A stretch of DNA of 64,000 nt, taken from assembly GCF_003255815.1 (NCBI RefSeq), contig NC_037668.1:11358542-11422541 (forward strand). The letters are read 5' to 3'. Positions 21,546 through 33,415 of the stretch are shown here, one piece after another; position 1 is the first letter of the stretch; every line of letters begins with the position of its first letter. The DNA is from Theropithecus gelada (Eukaryota > Chordata > Mammalia > Primates > Cercopithecidae). The position numbers and the translations under genes were made by a program. The notes beneath the pieces were generated by a model. That model did not search any database. It saw nothing but the letters and a program-made list of their open reading frames with translations, and was not told where the DNA came from.

Positions 21546-22189
21546 GAGCTGATTTTAAAGTAGTTCAATAGGCAACCACTCATGTTACACTTTGACATTT
21601 CTTCCTCTCTCACACACATCACATGGGGAGAAAGGATTCAAGGAGAGGAAACCCACAGCCTCTGAGTCAGGGGAGAAGTTAGGCCAACAAAAATGTTGGG
21701 ACCCGTGGAGGATCCCAGTAAGCAAGCAAGCCTCAGAATTGCTCAGGGTGACCTTTCCTCTTCAAGTCAAGTACATTTGTGTGTAAAAAGGATTCTGTTG
21801 GCCACACTCCCTTATAGTTAACACATGGGAAGGTATTAAAAAGAGGCCTCTCTGGAGACACTTTGGCTTCCTTTCATAATCAGCATCTGATCCCTTCTGG
21901 AGATGGGGCAATTCATCTTCCATTAATTCACGTTCCTATGTTCAACCTTCTTCCCTACCCCCTACAGGGAATGTCTGCAAACATCAAATGCTTCTCAAGT
22001 CCCCTCCAATGCTGACTGGTGTCTCTTCTATTTTTTTCCTTTAGTAGTAGCTAGGGACTGTGGTTTGGGGCTGCTTTGGAGTGTGAGTTAGGGGGTGAGA
22101 TGAAGAGGCAAGTAGTCTAGCAGAACTTTTCAAGTTGCGATTAGAGTTTCTAGCAGGGTCCTAATTGTCCTTTGAACAATTCTAAAGCC
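21546..22189. other. Unassigned single-copy DNA
   Basis: No recognisable element. The frame at 21592-21786 has no family resemblance. Confidence 0.5.
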
Positions 22190-23025
22190 TTCTTCTTATA
22201 ATTTTTTAATTGATGTATAATTCACCTGTCTATAATTTACTGTTTTGAAGTATGCAATTTGGTGGCTTTTAATATATTCAAAAGGTTGTGCAGCTATTAT
22301 CACTGTGTAATTCTAGAATGTATGCATTGCTCCTGGAAGAAACCCTGACACATTAGCAGGCACTCTGCATTCTCCCACCCCACTCCACTCAACCCCGACA
22401 ACCTCTAATAATCCACTTTCTGACTCTATCTGTTTTTCTATTCTGGGATTTTTACTTAAATGGAATTACATAATAAGTGGACTTCATATCTGGCTTGTTT
22501 TACTTATCATAATGCTTTCAAGGTGCATCCATGTTGTAGAATGTATCAGTACTTTGTTCCTTTTATGGCTGAATAATATTCCATAATTTGGATGTAGAAC
22601 TTTTTATTCATTTACTCATCAGTTGATAAAAATTTGGGTTATCTCTACCTTTCAGTTATTATGAATAATGTTTCTGTGAACATTTCTGTATATGTTTTTG
22701 TGTGAATATGTGTTTTTAATTTTCTTGGATATATATAGCATTACTAGGTCATACAATTCTGTTTAACTTTTGGAAGAACTGGCAAGCTCTTTTCCAAAAA
22801 AAAGCTGCATAATTTCATACTCCAGCTAGCGAGGCAGAAGGGTTTCAGTTTCTCCACATCCTCACCAATACCTCTTACTTTCTGTCTTTTTAAATCTTAG
22901 CCATCGTACCTGTATGAAGCAGTATCACATTGTGGTTTTGATTTGCATAGTCTTTCGTGAATAATGATGTTGAGCATCTTTTCATGTGCTGGTTGACCAC
23001 TTCTGTATCTTCTTTGGAGAATCTT
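22190..23025 (-). mobile_element. L1M-type LINE, antisense
   Basis: Antisense L1M order: 'ttaattgatgtataattcac' (3'UTR side), 'tggctgaataatattccata', 'tttctccacatcctcaccaa', then 'gagcatcttttcatgtgctg'. These are the standard ORF2-end landmarks in reverse. Confidence 0.88.
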
Positions 23026-23638
23026 TTTTAAAAAGTACTATACACATTTCTAGAGAGATGTGTTTGCTGTTACTAATTCTCTCTAGGTTTCTTCTTTTGC
23101 CTTGGAATATCGGGGAAAGTCCCAAGAGTGTTCTGCATCCTTGCTCCTTGATCTCATCTTTACATGAAGAAGACCGCACAGCAGAAGCAGCAGCAGATTC
23201 AGAGCGGGGCTGAGGGTGGGGAAAGTGGGTGCTGTTCTTGTTTGTGTGATTTGAGAAAACTCCCTGAGTGAGGATAAAAGACACCCAATCTGTTAGTGTC
23301 TCTTTCCTTGGGTTCTATGTTGAATACTTTGTCCTTCGATATCTATTAGAGGGTGAGAAGGAAGTGGTGGTCCCAGAAATCATTTTTCTTTGTTTTGGAT
23401 GGAGAGGACTCAGAGAAGTATTCCATGGAAAGGTTGCTGAGGCATTCATGACCAGGACTGGCTCCAAGTACCTCTTCCTTTGTTCATCTTCCTTTCCCCA
23501 GAGTCTCCTTCCTGCCTTGTCACTGGAAGGCTTCTGAGTGGCTCTCAGGTATCCTCTTAGCAAGGGACAAAGTAAACTCCTTAGGCTTGAGCCTTAGGCT
23601 CTCCACCATGTTCCTTAGGACAACATAGGCAATGAAAG
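23026..23638. other. Unassigned single-copy DNA
   Basis: No recognised feature. Overlapping 75-100 codon frames on both strands are uncorroborated. Confidence 0.5.
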
Positions 23639-23969
23639 AAGCTCAAATATTGACCAGGAGCAGTGGCTCACACTTGTAATCCTAGCACTTTGGGAGACCA
23701 AGGCGAGCGGATCACCTGAAGTCAGGAGTTTGAGATCAGCCTGGCCAACATGGTGAAACACCATCTCTACTAAGGAGAATACAAAAATTTAACCGGGCAT
23801 GATGGTGCTCACCTGTAGTCCCAGCTACTCTGGAGGCTGAGGCAGGAGAATCGCTTGAACCCGGAAGGCGGAGGTTGCAGTGAGCCAAGATTGTACCATT
23901 GCACTCTACCCTGGGCAACAAAAGCAAAACTCTGTCTCAAAAAAAAAAAAAAAAAAGCTCAAATATTAT
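23639..23969 (+). mobile_element. AluS, full length with TSD
   Basis: The Alu body is 23652-23956, with TSD 'aagctcaaatatt' at 23639-23651 and about 23955-23967. Subfamily markers ('gatcacctgaagtcagg', 'gggcaacaaaagcaaaactc') fit AluS. Confidence 0.95.
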
Positions 23970-26789
23970 CTATGTGCTTAGCACTGTACTGGATGTGGGG
24001 AAGGGGCTTCAGGAATAATGGATTTATTTCTTTCAAAAAACATTTTCAAGCACTTGCCATATGCCAGATTCGGTGCTTTCCTGAAGGAGAGCAATTTGGA
24101 GAAAAATAACTCCGAACCCAAGCCATCACTTGATATATCCCATGTGGATAGCCCCTATATGAAGTAGAGCCCCAGAAGAGAAGAGGCAAATGCAGTGTGC
24201 AGTGATGCCCAGCTAGGTGCAGAGTCATGAGGGAGTGACCAGTGATGCGGCTCCCCACATTGACTGGAGAAGCTTGGACAGGGAGCCCCCAGCTCAAGGA
24301 GGGAGAAACATCATTACCGTGATAGACAGGTGGAAACCGTGGTTTTGTCTTGAGCTATTACATATTTTCCTGAACTTCTTATCTCATACATTCTAGGAGG
24401 CAATCTTATTCCACATGCTGAAATTATTTATGGAGGCAACAAGTAATTTAATCCATGATCATCTGCTAGGAGGGTATAACCATGTTAAATATAATCTTAT
24501 TACGCTCCCTGCACCTTTTTGATTGCCATTTCCTTTTCCGTTGGTGTCAATTGTTTCTCCATTGCTGGTTCAAGTTTTCTACTCGATACGCAAAGGTTTT
24601 GAATTCATCTTGATTGAAACAGTGAGGCCCCAACTCCATCCTGCCAGCTTCCTTCGAAGTTCATGTATACTCTATATTCAGATCAGCTGCCCAGGGCACA
24701 AAGAAAGATGAGCTATGAGCTATGAAAACATGAGGACATCAGGCCAGATGCTTCAAGGCATTCAGCTTCCTTATGGGAATAAAATCACTAAAGAGTCTTA
24801 TCTCTCTGGAGTGGTTTAAGTGTGCTAGAGGGAAAAAACAAAAAACTAAAACAAGGAACAGAAAATGAGCAGATATTGCTCAGGTCTCATCCAGCCATTT
24901 ATATTAAGTTGCACTGTCCAAATTAGACTAGGATCAATTTATTTAAGCTGGTGGCAAGCTTCCCAATGCTCAGGAATGCCCAGAAATCTGGATTCTTATA
25001 AGATGTCCCATTTAGTAAGCTGGAGGATAGGTTCCTTATGTAGAGAATGTCCAGAAAGGGAAGCGTGGGCTACTACTAATATATACGATGGCATTTTCTC
25101 ATATTTGTGCATCAACCACTCTGTCTTCTGCCCTTTTACAAGACTGCCTTCTTCTCTTTCTCCTGTCTCTTTCTTCTCTCTTTATTCTCCTTCTATATGT
25201 ATCTATCTCTGTTTCTGTGTGTACCTTTTTCTGCTAAATCAGTATCTTCCCTCCTTTGCCTCTTCCTCTTTCGCTTAATTTTTTCTCTCTCATTTTCCAA
25301 TGAAAGACAATGGCTCTGATACTAGTACATTTTAAACAAGCTATTTTATCTCTTTGGAAAATAGTTCTGCATCTGTCAAATAACATAATTCTTAAATTTC
25401 CCTCTACTGCTAAAATTCTATGATTCTTTGAAATACCTCATTTGTTCAAATAATCCAATGTTCTTCTCCAAAAATTTTCTATAAAAACCTGTGCAAATCG
25501 ACTATATCAGGATTAACAAGCAGAGTAATAGCTTAATCCCCTTTTCTTTATCTTTGGGGATTTCTTTACCTTGGATATTAGAAAGTCAAACGCAATTTTT
25601 GACACTTCCTTTTTCCACACTCACAATTTCAGAAGCCTGAGAATATAGTGGTATGCTTCTGCAGTGGCAATTCAGAAATTGTATTAGCATCAGAAGCTAA
25701 GGATCTGGGAAAGAGGGATAAAGAGAAGGAGAAAGCCAGAAATCATAAATTTTATAAAGAATTTTTTGTTTTGTTGAACTCCCAAAGATTATTATATGTA
25801 GTTCAGATTGCATGCCCTACTTTCTGTTTTCATGTTCCATGTATTTTCATGTTCTTTCCAAGATAGAATATCTAAGACAGCATCCCTTCCCCCTAAAAAA
25901 GAATGATTTTTATTTTCCATATGGTATATGCTAGCAATCCTGGCAGTTGACCACATTTATGTAAACATGCAGAGATACCTATAAATTATTGGACTTATCC
26001 CAGTTTAAGTTTCCAACTATGTACTATAATATTTACAGCTGTTATTACTTTAACCTCAGAAGATATTTTGGTCCATTTATACGGCTGATTAGTAATTTAG
26101 ACTGTAGGCTCCATTTATTACATTGTTTGGGGGTGGGGAACTCACAGATATTCACCTGAGGAACTGAGACTCTCTATATAAGCCAAGAGTTCTGCAACCT
26201 GGTGGAGATTTTCAAACCTGAGGACTCCAACTCCAAATACCAACCGACCATCAGTCACCTAGGGCCACTCTGCACTTTAAGATGACTTTGGGAGAACCTG
26301 GGCACTTCCCCAGAGTATTTACATTGGTAGTGAGAGGCCAGGAGAACTAACAGCCTCACTTTTAGGAATCGACCTTATCCAAAAGATCTGAGTCTGGTGG
26401 TGGGGTGGGGAGGAGACCCTAGTGGACCTTAATAATATTGCTGTAGGCCTCTTGACAGTAAAGACTAAACTGGGCTATTTCAGTTTCCCGCATCCGTCTC
26501 CACTGCAAGTCTCATTGCTCTGCCCAGGCTGAGCGCAGTTCCCTTGAAGGTCCAAAAGGCTGGAAATCTGAGTCTCTATGCTGGTGCCAACTTCTGGGTC
26601 CACCTGCAGGGGGTGCCCTAAAACAGCAGCTGCCTCCCTGGGCTCTTTTACTACGGTACTTGGAAGAATTATTTTACTATTATTATTCATAATAACCATG
26701 CAGTTTATTCACATAGCATCTTAAGCTTTAGACACCTTTTCTTCTCCCTAAGTGCCTTTTTATATTTTTTATTGAAGCCTCACAGTCAC
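23970..26789. other. Mostly unassigned single-copy DNA
   Basis: Positions 24015-24110 resemble a decayed antisense L2 piece ('aagcacttgccatatgccag'). A CT-rich stretch lies at 25130-25300. Otherwise I recognise no gene, exon or repeat. A TATA-like 'ctatataag' near 26173 has no promoter context. Confidence 0.45.
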
Positions 26790-26915
26790 CAAATAAGGTA
26801 GCCTGTATAGAGAGGTGAAGTGACTTTACTGAGTTTAGGTGGGAATCAGTGGTAGAGACTGAACTAGAAGCCAAGCATCGTGATTTCTAGACCTGTGCTC
26901 TTTCTACAATAGTTC
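26790..26915 (-). mobile_element. MIR SINE, antisense
   Basis: 'agaggtgaagtgactttact' followed by 'actgaactagaagccaagca' and 'tgtgctctttctac' is the reverse MIR core. Confidence 0.7.
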
Positions 26916-27454
26916 TTTACAATGAAGATAATAACAAACAGAAAACATTTCTGCTATTCCTTTTATTTTCATTCTCCTCTTTTAAACTTTGACATGCTTT
27001 ATTTATGTCAGTTCTCCTGAGATCAGTTTTCATGAAACCCTAGTACTTTACTGGCTGTCCTCCATACTCAAACAATGTTGAGTAGAATCTCCAGTCTTGT
27101 TCTGATTTATTCAGCAGATGGAGTGTTATTATCAATATTTCTTCAGCATTTGAGGGGGTATTTTTGGATGATAAAGCTAGTTTCCATTTATCATCATTTT
27201 ATCCCCAGTGCTGGCTTGGGAAGCTTTGATTTTTGTTGTATGAATGTGAACTATGAGATTGCATTCAACTTGTTCTGTTTTCCAAGCCAGAAGAATGGAG
27301 AACAGAGTGCAAACATATTTGGTGGGCTTTGGCAACGTAGTGGTCATTTTCACTTAAAGGGAAAACTGGTATTCCATCAGATCGTTATCCTTACCTCTGT
27401 AGAGCTGGAAGAGGTCATAGAAAACATTTAGTAATTCCAGTTCAAGGCTTTTGT

Positions 27455-27570
27455 TTTCACTAATGCAGAAAATAAGATTCAGAGAAGTCAGGAGATTGTC
27501 TGAGATCATGCGTCTACCTGGTGGCAGTGCTAGAACTAGACATCAGGTCATTTGTACCAGGTCTGGGGCA
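27455..27570 (-). mobile_element. MIR/L3-like fragment, antisense
   Basis: 'cagaaaataagattcagaga', then 'gatcatgcgtctacctggtg' and 'gcagtgctagaactagacat', follow the layout of antisense MIR-family SINEs. A CR1/L3 piece is the alternative. Confidence 0.5.
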
Positions 27571-28925
27571 TGAGGTCTGAGACACTCTCTGGGAAACCAC
27601 AGGGCTTTGCACAGACTAGGACTGGCTACACTTGGAGAACACTCAGGGGAATTCCATGTGATTAATTCAATTCAACTTAACAAACACTGAATGGGGCTGC
27701 CACAGGGAAAACCTCGCAGGGCATTGCGTGGAGCCCCACATACCCCTAAAGGCTGATTGGGTATGGCCAGGCAACAATGTATTTTCCTCAGTTCTGCTCT
27801 GAGGGGCACAAGGATCAGACCTGCTGGGATGTTGCTATGTCTGCACTGGAAAAGCCTCTCTTAGGACCAAAGTCTTGATCTGGATGAATGGGGCTTAAGC
27901 TTTTCCTTTATTTCCTGTGGTAACTAAAAGAAAGGCCCCGGAGAGGCTTTCCTACCAAATCACAGGAAGACGACAGGACTAAGGAGAAGGAATACACTTT
28001 GACTGTGGAAGTCACAGAGTTCTGAAACCCAGTGAGAAGCCCTGTTGTTATTAATAGTGGCCTTACCACAGCTGTGACTTAGAAATGGGAAAGAAGGGAG
28101 GTGAGAGAGACCCCCATGTGGGTGTGTGTGAGTGTGTGAGTGTGTGTTGATCTGACTGCAGGCATGTGCTTTGGAGGCTGAGCCCCACTGACACCAGGAA
28201 GGCAGGAATCCCTGCTGCCCAGCTGACAAGAGTGAGTCCCTGCCGGCCTCCTCCTTCCTCTCTCAGAGACAGCCATCATGGTGGGGGAGGAGGCAAAATT
28301 GCTAAGAATAGCCACAGTCTTTGAGACTTGCTCTTTTCAAGGAATCAATAGAATTAGAAATGAGATATTAGCTCTAATCAGTCACATATGTTTGGGTTCT
28401 TAGCCCCTAGGAAAAGAATTTCTAGCTGTGACTCCTCACCACAGCTAGTGGAGAAAATGCAACCTGGCAACGTGCAAAGCACATCTATACCTGTGGATTT
28501 GGGTGGGCCCCCTTCTGTCCTCCGGAAGGCTTGGGACAAAAGCACCCCTTCTCACATGTTGTCAGTCTGACACTTGGTCTGATTGGAAGTGGCCAGACTT
28601 CTGAGTCAGCATCCCCTTTGTGGCTTTTCAACAAGAGTAGAAAATTTCAGTGCACACATAACCCCAGACAGAGCCAAGAATTGGAGGTTGGAGGAGATCC
28701 CCCTCGCTGAGGCCCCCCAGTCCTTTGTCTTATTTGCTTATGTTTCCGAGACATGGAGGTGTTTTGAGAATTAGGTGCATAGTGAGAGGATGTTTTGGTT
28801 TTTGTTTTGTTTTATTTTTTATTCTATAAAAATGTAAACCTACCAATAAGTTGTGAGAATAGCTAAATGAACCCCATATCCACTTCATGTACGTTCACTA
28901 TTGGTCAGCAGGTTTTAACTGCAAA
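27571..28925. other. Unassigned DNA with a short GT-rich repeat
   Basis: An interrupted (GT)n run lies at 28119-28149. No gene or repeat family is recognised elsewhere. Confidence 0.45.
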
Positions 28926-28929
28926 CACA

Positions 28930-29085
28930 GGTTTCTCAGTATGGTTTCCTGACCACCTACATCAAAATCACCCCTCAGGCCTCTTATTCAGGATCTCAGG
29001 GCAGCCGGAACTACTGTACTTTGAGCAATTCCCCAGGTAGTGTTTGTGTGCTGATACATATGAACTACCCTTTTGTAAGCCTCAC
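28930..29085 (-). mobile_element. MER5-like DNA transposon relic
   Basis: 'tttctcagtatggtttcctg', 'acatcaaaatcacc' and 'aattccccaggtagtg' follow the order of a hAT-Charlie MER5/MER58 non-autonomous element. Divergence is high and the terminal repeats are not clear. Confidence 0.45.
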
Positions 29086-30714
29086 ACTGAGTCAGGTGTC
29101 TGTTAATTTGCCCCTTAGTTCTTTGTGTTACCAACTCCACAAACTCCAATAAGTCACCAGAATATTGTGCTAATTGATGTCATCTCTTTAGGTCCTGCCT
29201 TACACCTCCAGAAAAATAAACAAGGAAAATCAGCTCCTTCTTCTTCTAAAATAGCACTCTTCTACCGAGCAACTCTGAATGGCCCTTATTCAAATTCCAT
29301 AGACCTGCAATGAAAATAAAATATCATATTCAGATTTTTGCCAACTTTTAAATACTTTAATTTATGATCCACCTTGAAAGTTGGTTTCCCTTGAAAGTTG
29401 TTTTTTATAGCCCTGGGCTTGTACTTAACTGGAAATGTCATCTGTGAATTATTTGTGTATAGGTAATGAGTGTGAATACATGCACACACACAAAACACTA
29501 GTAGAGCTTTTAAATGTCAAAATTTAAGTATTCTAAAGGAGCAAAGAACAAAATCAAATTTGTAGAGAGATTCTAACTCCAAAGTCTAATCTACAGTTGT
29601 TTATATTTTGTGGTCTGTAGCATGTCGTTTAAAAAGAAAGGAGTAAGGAAACAGGGGAGGGTGAGATGAGAAAGGACAGGGATTGGTGTTAGGAGTGTAC
29701 AGTATATGAGCTGTTGGTACATTAAAATTATAGTCAAGCAGCAAAGTCACAGCCAGATAAGAGATGGGAGCCCATCCTCATATACACCTTCAGATACTCA
29801 CTAAACATCTCTCATACATGTTTGATTCCTCACACCATACACTACACTTTTCACTGAGCAGGTGCTCAGCAGTTGAATGTTCGTATGAATGCCATTCCTC
29901 AGCTTCTTCTGAAAGTGCCACTGACATAACTTTAGGGCTTAGAGACGGCTGGCCCAAAGACCTGGGATTCTGCCCTAGGGACCCACATTTTGGTGTCCCC
30001 TGTGGCTTCCGCTGCTCACAACCACCATGTTGCACAACTTCAGGAACCACATTCACTTATATAGAAGACAATGTGAATGGAGACCCCAGACTTGGCACCT
30101 GGCAGCTCTGACTGTGCTCTGGACACCTTCTGGGGCAACTGCTGTGGTCAATGTGGGTGTGCCTCCCAGGGATAGCAGATTGGATTTGTGAGGTTCCTAT
30201 TTGCCCTCTTATTGTTCATTCATTCACAAAGGCTACTCTTCTAGTTTATGCTGCTTGTCCAGGGGATGGACTCTCCTCCTCTCCCCTTTATTCTTAACAT
30301 GTCTAACCTTGTTCTATAAGTATAACAAACGCCGAGAGTATCTGGGATGCTTAAAGTTGAAGACATCCCCTTTATTGGGGTTCTAATGGAAAGCCTTAGA
30401 GTTATGGCTCTTGTAGAAAAGCAGGATAAGTATGATATTTGGGGCACACACTTTTTCAATTATGGGCAGCTCAAACCCAGTATTGCTCCCCATCCATCTC
30501 AATCTGAAGGCAGGTGGGGCAGCTGCTCCTAAACCTCTTTGCACACTTAATCTCAAACCTCATTCATGCAGCTTCTAAATTTTAAAAAATTAAACCTAAG
30601 CCTTACAAAGTATACAGTCTGATTTATATGAGTTTTGGCAAATAGGCGCTCCAAATAAAAACCTTCTTAGTTGGAAATGACAGTGTTGGGGGAATAAGGG
30701 CTGGAGAAGGATAT
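29086..30714. other. Unassigned single-copy DNA
   Basis: Several 60-115 codon frames on both strands (e.g. 29764-30111) overlap each other and lack a family match. I treat the stretch as noncoding. Confidence 0.45.
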
Positions 30715-30722
30715 CAGGGTAC

Positions 30723-31041
30723 TTTTTTTTTTTTTCTTTTTCTTTTTCTTTTTGAAACGGAGTCTCATGCCAGTCCACACCCAAGCTGAAGTGCCGTGGC
30801 GCGATCTCAGCTCACTGCAGCCTCCATATTCTGGGTTCAAGCAATTCTCCTGCCTCAGCCTCCTGAGTAGCTGGGACTACAGGCGCATGCCTGCACACCC
30901 GGCTAATTTCTTTGATATTTTAGTAGAAACGGGTTTTCACAGTGTTGCCCAAGCTGGTCTCAAACTCCTGAGCTCAGGCAGTCAGCCCGCCTCAGCCTCC
31001 CAAAGTGCTTGGATTACAGGCATGGGCCACTGCACGCGGCC
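30723..31041 (-). mobile_element. AluS/J element, antisense
   Basis: The antisense tail is T-rich with TTTTC units (30723-30753), followed by both arms and the 5' end 'gcacgcggcc' at 31041. No direct repeat flanks it. Instead 'cagggtac' (30715-30722) and 'gtaccctg' (31043-31050) are inverted copies. Confidence 0.93.
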
Positions 31042-31050
31042 AGTACCCTG

Positions 31051-32059
31051 TTTTGATGAGCCAGCGGCAGTTCCCGGAACTCAGTTAAAAGACTCTAAAC
31101 TTGGTGTTACATTATAGTAGGTATGTTCTCCCATCCTTAAATTTATTTTTGAGCCCTGCTTTCGATGAGGAAAGCTCTAGAAAGTCCAGTCTCAGAGGAA
31201 ATGGTACCAAGCTAAGCAGAGATTCTGTTGTAGGAGCTGGAGGTATAAAGTAGGGGGTGGAATTATTTCTGGCTCAGTTCATCTTCTGGAAAGTTACCAT
31301 ATTGCCCAATGTACGGGGCCCAAAGATGCCAGTGAATTCAGACTTGATTGAAGCCACTGCCGTCCAAGAAGCTCTGACATAATGAATCAATATGGCAGCA
31401 ATCGGTATAGGGTGGTAACACATATTTAGGCCTGGCACAAGTTTATTGTTCTGAGTTACTATGCCATCGTAAGCGTTTCCCTGCCGTGAGTTAACCTTGG
31501 TCTTGACCTGAATCTTCAGCAAACTTAAGCTTGTCCCATAAAAGCACCGAAAGCTGAAGCCTTTTTACTGACAGTGCCCTCCTTCCTTGCCATGAGAGGG
31601 GGACTGACAGGAGTAGCCAGGCTGGCTAAGTGGGCTGGGGCTCAGAGCAGAGTGCCAGCTCAAAAGAGAAATATTTAATAAAACATGGAGGCAGAAGCCC
31701 AGTTATACAAATTAGGCTGTCTGATGGAGACAGGGATAGCTCTGGCTTTTTATTTTAAAAAAAATTATTTCCTAAGTGTTCATTTTAAACCCTCCTCTGT
31801 TTTAATGGAGGGTGCTGCTCCTTTGACATACATCCTGTAAAGTAAGAGTACCTCCTTCCCAGATACCTGCAGAGCCCAGCCCTACCCAGTTCCGAAGCCG
31901 GTGTGACACAGACCAGTGTTTTTTCAGGGGCTCAGGCCTTTATCTCACAGGTCTAGAACCTGTTCTGTTGCTACAGGTACCATATCTAGTGCTGTAGTAG
32001 ACACTAGGAGAAAAAGGTGAAAAGGCTTTCATTCTTGACACAGCCTGCATTTGCTGTAA
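31051..32059. other. Unassigned single-copy DNA
   Basis: No firm feature. The minus-strand frame 31274-31522 was considered as an ancient ribosomal-protein pseudogene and rejected. Confidence 0.45.
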
Positions 32060-32400
32060 TTTGAAGTAGGGTGAACACACTGTCAAGGAAGCCCAGAGGA
32101 GGGAAGGAATAAAGCTGCCTTGAAGGACAAAGAGGAAGGCTTTCCAGAGGAGGCAACGATTGAACAGGACCTTGAAAGCTTCACAGGACTTCACTCAACT
32201 AGAGGATGGAGAAGGACACTCTTAGGATAGGAAAAATTGAAAAATCACGAAGAAGCGTTTGGACAATGGGCTACACAAGGTTGGAAAGGGAGGTTGGAAT
32301 CAATTGTTGAAGAGCTTTTAGCAGCCATGGTCAAGTGTCTGGATTTTATTTCAATGCAGTGAGGGCAGGGAGTGAAGAATCACGTAATAAAATAGGCAAT
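32060..32400 (-). mobile_element. L2 LINE, antisense
   Basis: 'caacgattgaacaggacctt', 'gtctggattttatttcaatg' and 'cagtgagggcagggagtgaa' follow antisense L2 order (ORF2-end protein read backward). Confidence 0.65.
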
Positions 32401-32454
32401 CTGCTCCTGAAATAACCAATACAGAATTTAATTATCTTCTGGTGGATGCGCTGA

Positions 32455-32605
32455 AAAGCATAATGAATTTTAGAGTCAAAGGGCCTGGATTTGAATCCCA
32501 TATCAGTTAATTACAAACCATGTGATCTTGAACAATTTTTTAACAGTAAAAAGAGGCTAGTAAGTGTATCAATCTCACAGAGTTGTTAGGAGAATGAAAA
32601 GAGAA
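32455..32605 (+). mobile_element. MIR SINE
   Basis: 'gaattttagagtcaaagggc' and 'ctggatttgaatccca', followed by 'aaccatgtgatcttgaacaa', form the MIR 5' and core regions. Confidence 0.85.
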
Positions 32606-32630
32606 CAAAAAGAAAGTGAAAATCACCTAT

Positions 32631-32948
32631 GGCCGGACCCAGTGGCTCACATCTGTAATCCCAGAACTTTGGGAGGCTGAGGCAGGTGAATTACTTGAGG
32701 TCAGGAGTTCGAGGCAGCCTGGCCAATATGGAGAAACATTGGCTCTACTAAAAATACAAAAAACAGCTGGGTATTATGGTGCACTCCTGTAATCCCAGCT
32801 ACTTGGGAGGCTGACGCAGGAGAATGACTTGAACGCAGAAGGTGGAGGTTGCAGTGAGTCAAGGTCACACTACTGCACTCCAGCCTCCCAGCCTAGGTGA
32901 CAGAGTTAGACTCCACCTCGAGAAAAGAAAAAGAAAAAGAAAAAGAAA
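32631..32948 (+). mobile_element. AluS, full length
   Basis: Starts 'ggccggacccagtggctcac' and ends in an AAAAG-rich tail (32920-32948). Flanks 'aatcacctat' and 'aacccacctt' are a possible decayed TSD. Several CpG and non-CpG changes suggest an older AluS. Confidence 0.93.
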
Positions 32949-33234
32949 CCCACCTTTTATGCTGTACAGCATTAAGCAAATGTTGGTCACTTATATTGTT
33001 ATTTGGTGCCAAAAAGAGAGATGTTGGGGTAGTATCTATTTGTTTAATATCCTTCCTTTTTGGTATAGAGAATTCTTGGTTTTTCAGCAGTCCACATGTT
33101 AATGTGATACATGCTTTCCACGCATCATGAAAACTCTTGTTAGATGTATTACTTCTAAATTTAGCATACAGCCTAGCATATAGAAGAACTAAAGAAAACT
33201 AGCATTGTTTTTAGTACTTTCCTGTGCCGAACAG

Positions 33235-33415
33235 TTGGCAAACATCATCTTATTTAATCCTCACTGTAACACTCTGAGGCTGTTATTGTTCCCATTCTAC
33301 AGATTAAGAACTTAAAATGGAAAGTTAATTAACTTGTCCAGAATAATTAGCAAGTGGTAAAACTTAGATTTGAGTGCCATGTCTGCATGGACTCTAATAC
33401 GTGAGCTTTGTTCCA
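33235..33415 (-). mobile_element. MIR SINE, antisense
   Basis: 'catcttatttaatcctcact', 'cccattctacagattaagaa' and 'taattagcaagtggtaaaac' are antisense MIR landmarks in order. Confidence 0.88.

Noticed and set aside
26165..26185. TATA-box-like 'ctatataag'.
   Set aside because: No initiator, CpG content, LTR context or downstream frame. A single AT-rich word is not evidence of a promoter.
27075..27431. 118-codon plus-strand open frame.
   Set aside because: No family resemblance or splice borders, and its end runs toward a MIR-like fragment. Chance frame.
31274..31522. Minus-strand 82-codon frame with faint resemblance to ribosomal protein L35a (LKI, AY..NN, PG spacing).
   Set aside because: Only scattered residues match, the spacing needs a gap, and nucleotide similarity by eye is near 60% over short stretches. 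This is not distinguishable from chance without a search.
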